Positions 40,901 through 50,608 of a stretch of 64,000 nucleotides of DNA are shown in pieces. The DNA lies in NCBI GenBank assembly GCA_011634665.1, contig WAEK01000015.1:98501-162500 (forward strand). The letters run 5' to 3'. The stretch comes from Mortierella sp. BCC40632 (Eukaryota > Mortierellomycota > Mortierellomycetes > Mortierellales > Mortierellaceae). Numbering within the stretch: position 1 is the first letter of the stretch; each line of letters opens with the position of its first letter. The position numbers and the translations under genes were made by a program. Below the pieces are notes generated by a model that saw only the letters and a list, made by a program, of their open reading frames with translations, did not search any database and was not told the DNA's origin.

Positions 40901-41440
40901 AACTTGATGGCGTTGACTCGTTTGCAATGATTGTTACCATGATTGGGGCTCTTGTCTTTGAGGCCGTCTAGTCTGTCGTTGCATATCCAATGAATATCGC
41001 GACCGTTGGATTTAAACTTCACCTCGTTTGTGCGCCAATTGATCATGGGGTTCACGAGGGCTAGCCAAGGTTTTGCCGAGAATAAGGTCATAGTTTTGTA
41101 GTGGATAAAGGATCGGTTCCAGGTTGGCCGAATAAGTTTTGTGTGATAAAACTATGTTGGAAACATGGTTTATGACTGAGACAGAGCCATCCGGCAGAAT
41201 AACTGGAATGGCAGCGCAAGGGTGGAGGGGAAGAGAATGGCGTTCCTGAAAGGTATTGCTGAGTACATTTCCTTCTGCTCCTCCATCGATGAGGATGCGA
41301 GCAGAGTAGCCATCGATCTTGCCAAGAAAGGTGAGGAGTGTATTTGTCGTGCTGTTCGATGTAGCCGATTGTAAGCGAATGGCGCGCGCGGCCACGGCGG
41401 GTTCTAGAGATGAGAGAGGGTCAGATGGGTCCAGGTCCAC
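37899..41440 (-). pseudogene. gypsy pol: protease, RT, RNase H, integrase, chromodomain
   Basis: From 41440 downward: a retropepsin-like segment (ARILIDGGAEGNVLS, with DGG in place of the usual DSG/DTG), reverse transcriptase with YLDDLLIY near 40230, RNase H (IVGADASGFALGG near 39795, TDHDTLKH), an integrase HHCC region (FYWPRIANDTRRYVESCESC), a D,D-35-E core (TVTMDF, SDRDSK, TDGQSERA) and at the end a chromodomain (YEVERILNYRLYRRQHQFLV ... WKGYNNEDATWEPARNL). At least four frame changes split it, several next to homopolymers. The chromodomain probably directs insertion to particular chromatin. Confidence 0.9.
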
Positions 41441-41679
41441 TGCCTCAATCGACCTAGGTAGAAGGGTGGTTGGCGTGGTACGGGTAGGTGTGACAGGGTC
41501 GGAGTAGCTGTCGTCAGATTCTTTGAAAAGTTTACATGCATGAGGAATGTTCGAAGGGGAAGTGTTTTGGTTTTGGAGCTTAATTTTTAATTCAGAAGAA
41601 CTACAACTTAACTCTGGAACTAGTACACTCCCCTTGTCCAGAGAACAAGAGGAGGGGGCATCGGCAATCAGGTCCTGGA

Positions 41680-42822
41680 CTAATCCTGATTGCCGGAGAC
41701 TTTTCCCGACTCTGGGGAGGAGTCCTCATTAACCGATATGTTGTTTAGTCTTGCGGGCCGGGATGGGGTTTTGTTGACGTGGCAATCTCGTTGATGGTGA
41801 CCCAACTCACGGCATTTGAAGCAGCCGTTATTGTCTCGCAACCATTGGCGCTCAGAAGGGGAGAGGGGTTTGAGGCCTGTTTTATTCTGACGATTATTGC
41901 CGTTTTGCTTGAGCCTATTATTTTCCTTCCTGAGGGCATTAATCTCGAACCGAAGATTGTCCACTTCCATGGCCATGGGCGATTGGTGCTGGGGCTGGAA
42001 GTTGGAAGCAACGACAGAAGGTTGGGTGTTCGTTGTATTCTTACTTTTGGTACCAGCGTGGTCTGGTTGGAAGAGTTGTAGATTCGGTCGAACTTCTCAG
42101 CTGCAGCGAAGAGCTCGTAGACAGAGAGATCCTTGGAGATGAACAAGGCCTCCAGGAGTTGTTGGAGAGCTTTTTAGGGCAGCCATCGACAAATCTGATG
42201 TGGGCCGTATTCTCGATATCAGCTCTGACTTCGGCGGTTTTAGCTTCGGTCAGTAAGGCAGTAAGAAGTCTTTTGACTCGGTAACATAGGTCTCGACAGT
42301 AGAAGTCATTCGTAGGTTGAACAACTTGGAGCGGATGGTGCGTGTGAAGTCGGCAGGGATGTACATCTCGGAGAAGTCTTTCTCAAAGTCTATGAAGGAG
42401 GCAGTGTCGCTCAATCCTGATCCATCGAACCAACATGCCGCGTCCACATCCAAAAAGTGAAACTGCGACAATTGTTTGGATGTTCTCGGGGACGGAGGTG
42501 GCGAGGAGGTAGCGTCTAACGCTTTTAACCATGCTTGTGCAGAAAATCCATCGCGACCTCCTTTGAATTTGTCTGGAAGGGGGTACTTATGTGAAGGTGT
42601 GGTGGGAGCAACGGTAGACATGGTGATAGACAAACGGTCGAATGCGGCGGACAGGGGTCGAGTAGGGACAGGGGGTCGTTTGGTAGGGGGTGTGGGGGGG
42701 TGTGGGAGAGAGCAGGGGACAGGGTTAGGGCGGTGGACGGGGAAGACGGGGGCGACGGGGAGGTCAACTTGAAAAGTAATGTTCAGGGTGTCAGGGGTGG
42801 AAAAAAATTCCTTTGCTATCAT
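41680..42822 (-). pseudogene. gypsy gag with zinc knuckle
   Basis: Starts near the 5' LTR (possible ATG at 42822 using the last LTR base, or 42620). A Pro-rich N-terminus and a capsid-like stretch (FSAQAWLKALDATSS ... FEKDFSEMY) are followed, in other frames, by a coiled coil (VDNLRFEINALRKENNRLKQ) and a CCHC knuckle CFKCRELGHHQRDCH near 41820. Two frame changes (near 42250 and 42000) interrupt it. Confidence 0.8.
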
Positions 42823-42895
42823 ATAACAGGAACGATGGTTGAGAATGAACTGCCGTTTATTAGAGGGTGGTGAGAGGTATTTATATACTGCTGCA
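42822..42895 (-). repeat. gypsy 5' LTR (74 bp)
   Basis: Identical to 36862-36935, followed outward by the CTTTT duplication at 42896-42900. In sense the LTR ends CCTGTTATA, then TGATAGCAAAGG, the position of the primer binding site; I could not match this to a tRNA by eye. Confidence 0.9.
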
Positions 42896-43478
42896 CTTTT
42901 CTTTGGGACGAAGGACGAGCAGTTTCACAAACGTGTTCTCTATTTGGCACTCATCCAGATCAATACGCTCGATGTCGCTAGGGCGGAGGAATGCGCACAT
43001 ACCCAGTGACCAACATAATTTCTGTGCGAGGATCTCTGCTGATACATTTTTGTTTGGCGGTAGTGACCGAAAATAATCCAAGATCGGCGTAATGTCTAAG
43101 TCCATCTCCTTGTTTGAATCCACTTCGTTTGCGCGTAAAACTTGGAAGAAGCTGGAGAAGTAGCTGTCCTGTTGGAAAAGTGAGGTGTCTTCATAGAGTC
43201 CCGTGAGCTGGGCTCGATAGGCTGATATTGTAGTCGCTTTCCATCCTTTTGGTGGTGTGTCCCCAAGCAAGAAAATTGAGGACCATCGCTGGGTTGGGAA
43301 GTGTGGGGTCTACACTCTTATCCTCACACCATTGTATGAACGACTTCTGAATATGACTGTAACGTTTGCGTTTGAGCCTTTCCGTCTCCGCGTCTCTCAG
43401 AATGTTGACTACGGAGTTGTCGTATCCTTTCATTGACAGGGTCTTGCGCCGTTTATGTTCCATGCGATCAAGGACCAA
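42896..43478 (-). pseudogene. DIRS tyrosine recombinase, N-terminal part
   Basis: Includes the SAM-like core-binding region (RKRYSHIQKSFIQWCEDKSV ... NFLAWG) and the start of the catalytic domain (CAFLRPSDIERIDLDEC, with the first catalytic Arg). The frame shifts once near 43250. Interrupted at 42896 by the gypsy element; the rest is at 36428-36861. Confidence 0.82.
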
Positions 43479-43491
43479 GCTGGGTTCTTCT

Positions 43492-45330
43492 CTAGGATCC
43501 CGGGGTCTTTTTTTTGAAGGCGTCCTGAACGGCGGAGCGATGTAGATGAATTGGTGGTTCTGATGTCATCATCTTCATTGTTGGATACCAGATGGCGCCT
43601 GTCCAGTTCGGAGTTATCAATGTCGCTTTCAGGCCCTCCTTCTGAATCCTCGCTAGAATCAGCGGGATCAAATTCCATGGAGGACAGACATAGAGTCTGC
43701 CTTGTCCTTTCCATTCCTGTTGCATGGCGTCCTGTGCCACTGCTTCCTTCTCGAATTTCCATGACATGTAGTTCTTCAGCTTTGCGTTGTGTTTCGAGGC
43801 GAAGAGATCTATGTGGTGGGGTCCCCACTTGTCGTCCAGTGTCTGGAATGCTTCGGGACTGATACTCCATTCTAGTTGCTTCTGCAATTGTCGACTGGGT
43901 GGATCGGCAGGGGTTGAGTAATGAGGGGACGAATGCTGTGGAGATTGTGGTTCCCGTCGCCAAGCAATGAGACCAAATCCCTGTCTGCTAGCTTCATCAG
44001 CTCTGGTGATCTCGTCCCTCCAAACTTGTTCACGTATGCAATAGTCGTTGTGTTGTCGCAATAAATCATTAATCTCTTCCCTTGGAATTGAGGGTGTGCC
44101 ACTGTGTACCAAATCACCATTAACTCTTTCAAGTTGATGTGAGTCTCCATCAGCTGTCTGTCCCATAATCCTGAGATGGTTTTCTGTCCATGGACGATCC
44201 CCCATCCCGTATCCGAGGCATCGGTGTAGATCTCCGCTTGGGGAGGTTGTTGGATCCAAGTGAGGCCGTTCCACGATTGTAAGCCTTCTATCCACCATTG
44301 AAGGTCCTCCAGAGCTGGTGTCGTCAATGAAACATATTCCGTCCATGAAGTCCCCCGTTGAAGGGCTTCGTTCTTCACTTGTACCAGGGTTTGCGTCTTG
44401 AGTCTGGCAGGCAGAACTGCTGCCGTCATTGCGAGTGCTTTCCCGATGAAGGACGAGAGGGCTCTCAGCGTCATCTTGCCCTTCTTGATCATCTTGGAAG
44501 CTTCTCTTCTGATGTCGCGGATCTTGTCTTTTGGCACTGAAAGTGTCATCTTCTGGGAGTCGATCTGGAATCCCAGATGTGATATCGACTGTGTGGGCTC
44601 CAGATGAGACTTGCTTTCCTTTACTAGGAATCCGAGCGACCTCAACTTGTCGAGAACTTGTTTTGTTGCTAGTAAGGACTGTTGCCTGTTCCTGGCTACT
44701 ATCAATAGATCGTCTAAGTACGCTGCGATCCTTATTCCCCTTGCGCCGAGCCCATCTGAGGATCGGTTTGAGGACCTTCGTAAAGACGAAGGGCGCCAAT
44801 GAGAGACCGAAGGGTAGTACGCGGAACTGGTACTGTTTCCCTTTCCAGTGGAATTGTAGGTGTTTCCTGGAAGACTCGTGGATGAGAACGTGGAGGAATG
44901 CATCCTGGAGATCTACACTGGTCATGTAGTCTCCCTTGTTTATCATATTGCAAACTACCTTGATCGTCTCCATTTTGAAATGTTTCTTCGGTACATACTG
45001 ATTTAAGGGACGTAGGTTTAGAACAGGCCTCAAGTCTCCCGTTTTTCTTTGGGATCGTAAAAGTCGGCTCGTAAAGCCATCTTCGGTAGCTTCCTCTATT
45101 GCGCGTTTTTCGAGAAGAGCGAGGATTTCCTTCTCTATTGTTTCCGTCTCTTTGGTCGATCGGGGATGGTGGTGTCTGGGATGGGGACTGTCTGGCGGGA
45201 GAGAAGTGAACGGGATTCTGAATCCATCTTCGATAGTCCGACGAATCCAGTCTTCGTCGGTGAGTCGTCTCCACGCTGCTTGGAACCGATGTAGTCGTCC
45301 TCCTACTGGCGTCCTCGGCCCCGACCGCGT
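43492..45330 (-). CDS. DIRS reverse transcriptase-RNase H
   Basis: RT motifs in order: FTIPKKTGDLRPVLNLRPL, VDLQDAFLHV, FRVLPFGLSLAP, AAYLDDLLIVARN (YxDD), then RNase H with AEIYTDASDTGWG, LKELMVIWY and YCDNTTTIAYVNK, and a long C-terminal part typical of DIRS (FASKHNAKLKNYMSW, YVCPPWNLI). The frame changes near 44745 at a GGGG run inside the RT domain. It copies the element's RNA into a circle-forming cDNA. Confidence 0.85.
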   Translation of the reverse strand, partial: TRSGPRTPVGGRLHRFQAAWRRLTDEDWIRRTIEDGFRIPFTSLPPDSPHPRHHHPRSTKETETIEKEILALLEKRAIEEATEDGFTSRLLRSQRKTGDLRPVLNLRPLNQYVPKKHFKMETIKVVCNMINKGDYMTSVDLQDAFLHVLIHESSRKHLQFHWKGKQYQFRVLPFGLSLAPFVFTKVLKPILRWARRKGNKDRSVLRRSIDSSQEQATVLTSNKTSSRQVEVARIPSKGKQVSSGAHTVDITSGIPDRLPEDDTFSAKRQDPRHQKRSFQDDQEGQDDAESPLVLHRESTRNDGSSSACQTQDANPGTSEERSPSTGDFMDGICFIDDTSSGGPSMVDRRLTIVERPHLDPTTSPSGDLHRCLGYGMGDRPWTENHLRIMGQTADGDSHQLERVNGDLVHSGTPSIPREEINDLLRQHNDYCIREQVWRDEITRADEASRQGFGLIAWRREPQSPQHSSPHYSTPADPPSRQLQKQLEWSISPEAFQTLDDKWGPHHIDLFASKHNAKLKNYMSWKFEKEAVAQDAMQQEWKGQGRLYVCPPWNLIPLILARIQKEGLKATLITPNWTGAIWYPTMKMMTSEPPIHLHRSAVQDAFKKKTPGS

Positions 45331-46286
45331 CCCCTTGGGTTCGAGGCTTGCTGAAAAGACTGGCTGCTGCTGTCGCTGTTTGGAGTTTGATAAGAGTTCG
45401 AGTTCGATTGGCTCTGTTTCTCATTGTTGTTGCCTTCTGTGTGCCGCTGTTGGTTACCCTGGAAATTGTGGTTCCCATGATTTTTGTAGCCGCCTCTGCC
45501 CCTGCCCCTTCCGTTACCTCTGTCACCCTGTCCTGTCGCATTCTTGAGTGACTTGGTGAACTTTTGTTGATCGATAATCTCCCTGGTGAGAAATGATTGG
45601 GGTCTTCCGTTGGGGTCAGTAGGGGGAATGATATTCTTGTCTCTGCAAATGGCCTGCGTACGAAGATGGCCCATCTCAGTGCTGATTGCTGCGAGATTGT
45701 AACGAATGGTGTCCAGAGTCTCAATGATGTTAGCCATGACCGGATCGTCCTGATCTGTTGCAGGTGAGGAAAGGATAGCATGGACTGTGGCGTCAATTGG
45801 TCTGGTGAGGTGGGCCAATTTTGTTTGGAGAGTAGCGAACTCTTGATCTCTTCTCTGTAAGTGTTTGGAAGTGTTGAGGTGAGTAGGGAGGACTGGAGCC
45901 GTGTACTCAATCCCACGCACTCTCGGGAAGTGCTTGATGTCGGTGTAGCCATCGTCTTCATCCCACTTAGGATGGTCGTGAAACTTAAGCCGGTTTTTGA
46001 AGCTAGGCAGGTATTCCTCGAGCTGATCGTAAGGTTCGAGGATTGGAACAGATGGGTTGACTGTGAGGTAAGGGTCTTTATGTTGATCCGTTGATGGAGT
46101 GATCCCTGCCTGTCGAAGAGCTGGGGCAAGGACCGCCACCAATGCTTGGATGTCCTCGTTGGTGAGGGTGGAAGGGAGGAGTTGTGGAAGGGGATTCTGC
46201 GCAGGTTGGATGGGGTTACCATCCGATGATTGTTGAGTAGGGTTACCACTCTGGGAAGAATACGGTGTAGGTAAGTCATTGATCAT
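45303..46286 (-). CDS. DIRS gag-like protein
   Basis: First ATG at 46286 (MINDLPTPYSSQSGN). Gln/Pro-rich N-terminus, a central helical part (SFKNRLKFHDHPKWDEDDGY ... KLAHLTRPIDATVHAIL) and a C-terminal Arg/Gly-rich RGRGRGGYK and RGRGRGRQ tail fitting RNA binding. It overlaps the RT frame at its end. No zinc knuckle is seen. Confidence 0.75.
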   Translation of the reverse strand: MINDLPTPYSSQSGNPTQQSSDGNPIQPAQNPLPQLLPSTLTNEDIQALVAVLAPALRQAGITPSTDQHKDPYLTVNPSVPILEPYDQLEEYLPSFKNRLKFHDHPKWDEDDGYTDIKHFPRVRGIEYTAPVLPTHLNTSKHLQRRDQEFATLQTKLAHLTRPIDATVHAILSSPATDQDDPVMANIIETLDTIRYNLAAISTEMGHLRTQAICRDKNIIPPTDPNGRPQSFLTREIIDQQKFTKSLKNATGQGDRGNGRGRGRGGYKNHGNHNFQGNQQRHTEGNNNEKQSQSNSNSYQTPNSDSSSQSFQQASNPRGRGRGRGRQ

Positions 46287-46316
46287 ATTTGCTCGAGCGG
46301 ACGTGTTCCTGCGAGA

Positions 46317-46444
46317 GAAAGAAAGATGGGGTTCAGAGTCAGCCAAGGAGAGAGGGTTATCTAGCTAGTATTTTCTTTATTTTATCTGTATCTCGAGTGG
46401 AAATAAATGAAAGAAGGATTACACAGTAAAGGGGTCGCTGGCTC
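46317..46444 (-). repeat. DIRS 5' inverted terminal repeat (right)
   Basis: 128 bases, inverse complement of 36149-36276; followed outward by TATGAAGGATAAT to 46457, which recurs in the internal complementary region. Confidence 0.9.
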
Positions 46445-46504
46445 TATGAAGGATAATAAGAAATGATTCGCCTCATTAATATTACATCTGTATTTTTTTA
46501 ATAG

Positions 46505-47595
46505 GGCTTTGAATGGTATTTGGTTCGTTGGGAAGGCTGTTCTACCGAGTCCTGAAGCTAAGGCTATCGTTCAAACCATGAGTCATGCGTACCGCTTTAC
46601 AGAGTACGAGGAGATATCGGCGCTAACACCCTCGCTATCTGAAATTTTGCAAACTGGCGGAGAGTACGAAATCTCAGAGGCAATTGATCGATTGTCAGTG
46701 TCCGATGTCCCACGGAAAGTGAGAAAAGCATTGAAAGTGTGGAGATTGCTGTAAGTGAAATTTTCTGTTTATAATCCATGCGATTTTATTGCCTCGTGTA
46801 ATGCCTCTCTAACTTGAATCCCGTTTTAAAACTGTAGTGCTGACACTTTGCCAAGCGAGTATAGACCTGGACTTCAGGATGGAGAGCATACGTTTATGAA
46901 CCGAGTGCTCTCACCGTTTTTATCGATCACATTCTCTGCAAGGAGTAACAAATTATTGAAAGGAAACACGGAGCATGAGTCTGCCAACGAGTACAAAACC
47001 GATCACAAGCAAGGAGTCCGAAGTGATTTCTATGTATCTTTACCTATCCCTCATCTGGGGATGTCATGCGTAGGCCTTATTGGTGAGGTCAAGCCCCCCG
47101 AGAAGGCTCAGATTGAGCAACTCGAGCTTCAAGACCAGTGGAAGCTATTCCGAATGATGAAAAGCGAGATTGATTTACAGGTCAAAAAAGGTGTCCCGGT
47201 GCCAGTTGTTTGGGGATGCCAGATCTTTGGCTACGATTTGACCTTCTATCTGATGGACATGAGAGTGCCACAAGTCTACTGTCTGCTGAAGGTGTTTACA
47301 GGAACACTGCCTAAATCTATCGAGGATTTGTCGGGAGTTGGGCGAATGATTTCGGCGTTTTTTTACATTGAGGTAAGTTCGAAACCTATGCTTGTTGAAA
47401 TTGTGCCAACGCTCATCCGTTCACTAAAATATCTGATCTATTCTAAAATTTTAGGAGTGTATCACTAAGCAAGTATATGATCTCGAAAAACTGAACACTC
47501 TTCTTCCTCCTGACGATTCTCAGCTGTTAACGCAACCAAATCAAGCATCACCTAAGAAGCACAAAGCAATGTTGTCAGTGAGAGACGGGAACTAA
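46505..47595 (+). CDS. Host gene, 3' exons; PD-(D/E)XK-like motif
   Basis: Exons 46505-46750, 46838-47372 and 47455-47595 continue the gene begun at 35327; total about 530 aa. The acceptor TTTTTTTAATAG at 46504 pairs with the donor at 36077 in phase 2, so without DIRS the intron would be 78 bp. Visible motif: SDFYVSLPIPHLG followed by LIGEVKPP, a D...ExK pattern as in PD-(D/E)XK nucleases, then DQWKLFRMMKSEIDLQVKKG and GCQIFGYDLTFYLMDM, fitting that fold. Function unknown; nuclease activity is inference. Confidence 0.65.
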
Positions 47596-47987
47596 ACATT
47601 GTCGTGTGCTCCATGCAACTAGTAGCCACATCCCCGACTTGCGTCCTCTTATGCAGACCTATCTAACGTGCAACGCTTTACATTAAACCCACCCTGTCAA
47701 CATGATGAGCAAAGCATCGACGAATGATAATGATGAAAGAGAGAAAGTGCTGACATCGAAGGATCAAAAAGCAACGTCGCTATGAACGCTTGGCTGCCAC
47801 AAGCCAGTAATGCGCATTAGGCTCTTATGCATCCGGCAGCAATCCTCATCTCTCACTCTTGCCCTTGGTCACCTCCTTACTCAATCCCTTGATCTCAATG
47901 CATCCCCCTCTCTCTGTCTTATTATTGGCTCCCATAATGCGTCCCTCCTCTCTTGCTGATCCCTTTTTAAATCCTGTATACCTCCAG
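47596..47987. other. Intergenic spacer between host gene and Crinkler fragment
   Basis: No gene or repeat recognised. It contains the breakpoint, near 47988, where homology to the Crinkler gene stops. Confidence 0.5.
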
Positions 47988-48684
47988 GGCCCAACGTGCA
48001 CTAGTAAATGTCTTGGTACTCTCGGGGACACTCAGGCAGTACTTGAAGACAAGAAGCCGAGAGAGGAACAGCAAGAGTGTGATCTTCCGTACAAAGTGGC
48101 TGTTGGCTTCGAAATCCACGACCGTAGAAGAGTCCTGGAGGTCCTTCAAGCGTTTGCGGACGGTGTTGTGAAGAGTCATCATATCTCCTGAGCCCCAGTC
48201 ATCATCAGCAGCATTAAAGTAGAATCCCCAGTGCTGAGAGAGAAGTTCGATCACAGCACGGGTCTTGCCACAACCTATATCAGTACAAGTAGAGACGGCT
48301 GCTGATCAGAATGTATAACTGGGATGATGGCTGTCGTCCATAACCTGTGTGTTGTTGAAGCCAACTTACCAGAGACGCCAAATACGGGTATATTGTATCG
48401 ATTGCTCTCTTTGACGAGTTCAAGAATGGATCCGGCTGCAAGATTCCTTGAAATCGTGTCGGGTATAGTTGGGTCAGGGAGATCCATGAAGAGTAGACTT
48501 GGTCGAGTCTCTGGCGGTTTTCCAAGTCCACGACGCCATGCTCTTGGCAAACCACGAATGGATCCTGTTGTAGTAGGTAACGCTCCATCACCTCTCACAA
48601 ACGCGTCCAGAAACTTAGTAATGTCTAATCCTGGCGCAAAGAACTTTTCCGTGATTGTTTTGATGTCGGCATGGAGGTCGCCTG
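47988..48684 (-). pseudogene. Partial Crinkler-type gene copy (exons 3-4 only)
   Basis: Near-copy of 55200-55929. It contains the exon before the Walker A motif (48684 to about 48373) and the start of the next exon with a GCGKTRAVIELL-type P-loop region and LLFLSRLLVFKYCL, then loses homology near 47988, straight after the SARWAL residues. The header domain and nuclease part are absent. It lies beside a 42-base A tract (48713-48754), at the same relative place where the full copy has an A tract in its intron (55968-55993). Not expected to make a working protein. Confidence 0.82.
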
Positions 48685-48709
48685 TAATGAGATGAAAGGA
48701 AATGAAAGG

Positions 48710-48712
<3 letters not shown>

Positions 48713-48754
<42 letters not shown>
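48713..48754. repeat. Poly(A) tract
   Basis: About 42 A residues between the signal peptide peptidase stop codon and the Crinkler fragment; on the minus strand a poly(T) upstream of an acceptor. Confidence 0.9.
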
Positions 48755-48758
<4 letters not shown>

Positions 48759-48778
48759 GACTAGTCCGGACAAATGTT

Positions 48779-49964
48779 TTACTTTTTCTTTGACTTACCC
48801 CCCTTGCGCTTACGCAGCTTAGGGGACGTGGTCTTTGCACCCTCTGCATCAGAATCGCTAGATGAGGATGACTTGGACTGCTCAACCGTCTCCTCCTTGA
48901 CCAACGTTGCGACCTTGGCCACAGCCTCGTCCTTCTTTGTGTCGCCCTTGCTCTTGTCCTTCTTTCCCTCGTCCTTCATATCCTTGTTCTCGGGCTCCTC
49001 TGAGGTGTAGGCAAAGACCTCTTTGATCTCACCACGGACCAGACCCGCAAAGAGGACGCTGAGAATAAATGCTGGAGAGAAGTACAACAGAGCGGGCTGA
49101 GCAGCCTTGAAGGTGTGCATCACAAAGATGGTCGTGCCCAAGCCAAGCATGTACGCAATAAAGCAGGCCGAAAAGTAAGGCTTTGAGAAACGGGACGATC
49201 GTCCCAGATTAGGATTCTTGGTACCAGCCAAGTGCTGATCGAATCTCAAGCAGAGCGCGACAAAGACACCAGGAATGACAATGTCACCCAAGCCGAGCAT
49301 CGCGAACTGGTAGGGCTCTCCCGCAGGCAATCCAAAGAAAAGACGAGGGAAGATGACCTTGACAGGGGCATCAAAGTTCTTGGCGACCGAGACCATGACC
49401 TCGGTACCAAAGACCCAGAAGACGTCGTAGAAGAACAAGCCGCTGAGCAAGATCATTCCTGTCTTGAAAGAATCAAGCGAAAGCAGCTGAATGGCGTTCA
49501 GGGCAAAGCAGATGCCAAAGATGTTGGAGGCGATCCAGTTCTTTGTAGCAACATAGTATCCAGACAGGAAAACCGAGAGTGTCATCATGATCAGGTGGAT
49601 AATCGTGAACTTTGCCGAGTAGAGCTCTAGGTGGATCAGATAGTGAGGTTCATTTGCAGGAATAGAGCCCAAGAGTCGATTAGATTCAGGGTGGGAAAAA
49701 ATAAATAAATAAATAAATGGTGAAGCTTTCTCGAGTCTCATCCTACTCCCTCTCTATAAAGAACATACCTTTCCTTCTCTTGCTAAGGAGGAAGTGCCAC
49801 CTATCGACCTTGACTCCAAGAAGCTTCAGGACAGGACTGACAATGTAGACACCGACCTGAGTGGCTGCCATGACTCCAAGGAGACCAAAGTAGGCTGTGA
49901 GGAGGTAGTTGACATAGGTCTTGTCAATATATCGGAAAACAAGATACAATCCAAAGAGTGTCAT
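48779..49964 (-). CDS. Signal peptide peptidase (SPP/presenilin family), N-terminal exon missing
   Basis: Intramembrane aspartyl protease of the ER that clears signal peptides and tail segments. Exons 49964-49769 and 49626-48779 (splice TAG|AG, phase 1) give 347 aa. Motifs: GLFFYDVFWVFGTEVM (first Asp in YD), FAMLGLGDIVIPG (second Asp in GLGD), AAQPALLYFSP (PAL motif), and a Lys/Ser-rich tail ending KSKKK, an ER-retrieval type ending. Upstream of ATG 49964 the frame continues as VKIIYGS to a possible acceptor, which matches the family just after the first membrane helix, but no exon for that helix can be found in the next 600 bases. So the gene appears to lack TM1. The intron has a (TTTA)n run. 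Confidence 0.88.
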
Positions 49965-50066
49965 CGATCCATAAATAATTTTTACGGTACCTTTTTAAAA
50001 AAATTAATGGTCAGTCTTGGACATTCTTGATCGGGAAAGTGTGAATCAGAAGTGTATCTTGGGAGG

Positions 50067-50075
50067 CCTTTTATA
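50067..50075 (-). promoter_or_regulatory. TATA box upstream of the shortened SPP gene
   Basis: TATAAAAGG on the minus strand, about 100 bases before ATG 49964. A six-codon upstream ORF starts at about 50023. Confidence 0.45.
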
Positions 50076-50608
50076 GATTTGTCAAAGTGCTCTGTACTAT
50101 TCAAATTTAATGCGGAATCGCGTCGGAATATCTCAATCGAAGCATATATCTCGCGCCGCCAGAGCATATGACCAACGCCACCCTTAGGAAATCACTCCGA
50201 CTGCCGTAGCAAAAGGTATAAAAGGAGGATCAAAATTATCAAGATACTGCACTAACCTCTCATCCTTATATAAACGTGTGTCTAGTATCTCTGCTAATAC
50301 AGTTCTCACACCTGTATTCACACCATCTGTTTGCCGCTATCCATCTACCCAGTACTAACACCGTGCTAACCTCCATTGCTCTCTCGCAGATATCCCCTCA
50401 CTCTGCCTCTATCCTCCTCCACTCTGTGATCACACTGAGGCATTAGAGGCGAGAATATTAGAGACTCTCCGCTTGTGTTGCTGCAGGCTATAAGGGTGAA
50501 TTTATCAAGCTGAACATTCAAACCAATAATCCCGCTGTAGCTCGGCACAAATTCTCAGCTTTGAATCACCCTATTGCCAGTACCAAAATCAAAAGAACGA
50601 GTTGTCAT
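50076..50608. other. Intergenic region with two plus-strand TATA-like sites
   Basis: TATAAAAGGAGG at about 50217 and TATATAAACG at about 50266 face rightward, but no plus-strand gene follows. The next 300 bases are C/T-rich with repeated CTAAC/GCTAAC motifs like branch sites. The sequence may be the remnant promoter and leader of a gene lost by rearrangement, or an unannotated non-coding transcript. Confidence 0.4.

Larger units (their letters stand above)
36862..42895 (-). mobile_element. Chromovirus-type Ty3/gypsy LTR retrotransposon
   Basis: 6034 bp, sense on the minus strand, with LTRs of only 74 bp that are identical (36862-36935 and 42822-42895) and a 5-bp target duplication. Internal order gag (zinc knuckle), protease, RT, RNase H, integrase, chromodomain, which is the Ty3/gypsy order with the chromovirus C-terminus. 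An extra proline-rich open frame lies between pol and the 3' LTR. A polypurine tract (AAATGGGAAGG in sense) touches the 3' LTR at 36936-36946. Identical LTRs argue for a recent insertion, yet the frame changes several times, for instance near 42250, 40555, 40120 and 39890. Confidence 0.93.
36108..46457 (-). mobile_element. DIRS-type tyrosine-recombinase retrotransposon, carrying a nested gypsy insertion
   Basis: Sense is the minus strand. Gene order gag, RT-RNase H, tyrosine recombinase. Inverted terminal repeats of 128 bp lie at 46317-46444 and 36149-36276. An internal complementary region at 36316-36415 matches both ends: 36380-36415 equals the complement of 46422-46457, and 36316-36379 is the complement of 36108-36170 with one base difference. 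This is the diagnostic DIRS design, used to make a circle before recombinase-mediated insertion. No target duplication is expected or seen. Without the 6 kb gypsy insert the element is about 4.3 kb. It sits in an intron of the host gene (35327-47595). Confidence 0.92.

Noticed and set aside
45303..46279. Second long minus-strand frame overlapping DIRS gag
   Set aside because: Its residues are a frame shadow of gag; only its last part is relevant because it touches the RT frame.
48755..48780. CTAGTCCGG near 48762 as a third Fanzor right-end motif
   Set aside because: Only nine bases resemble the Fanzor 3' block, with no other shared segments and no Fanzor gene nearby.
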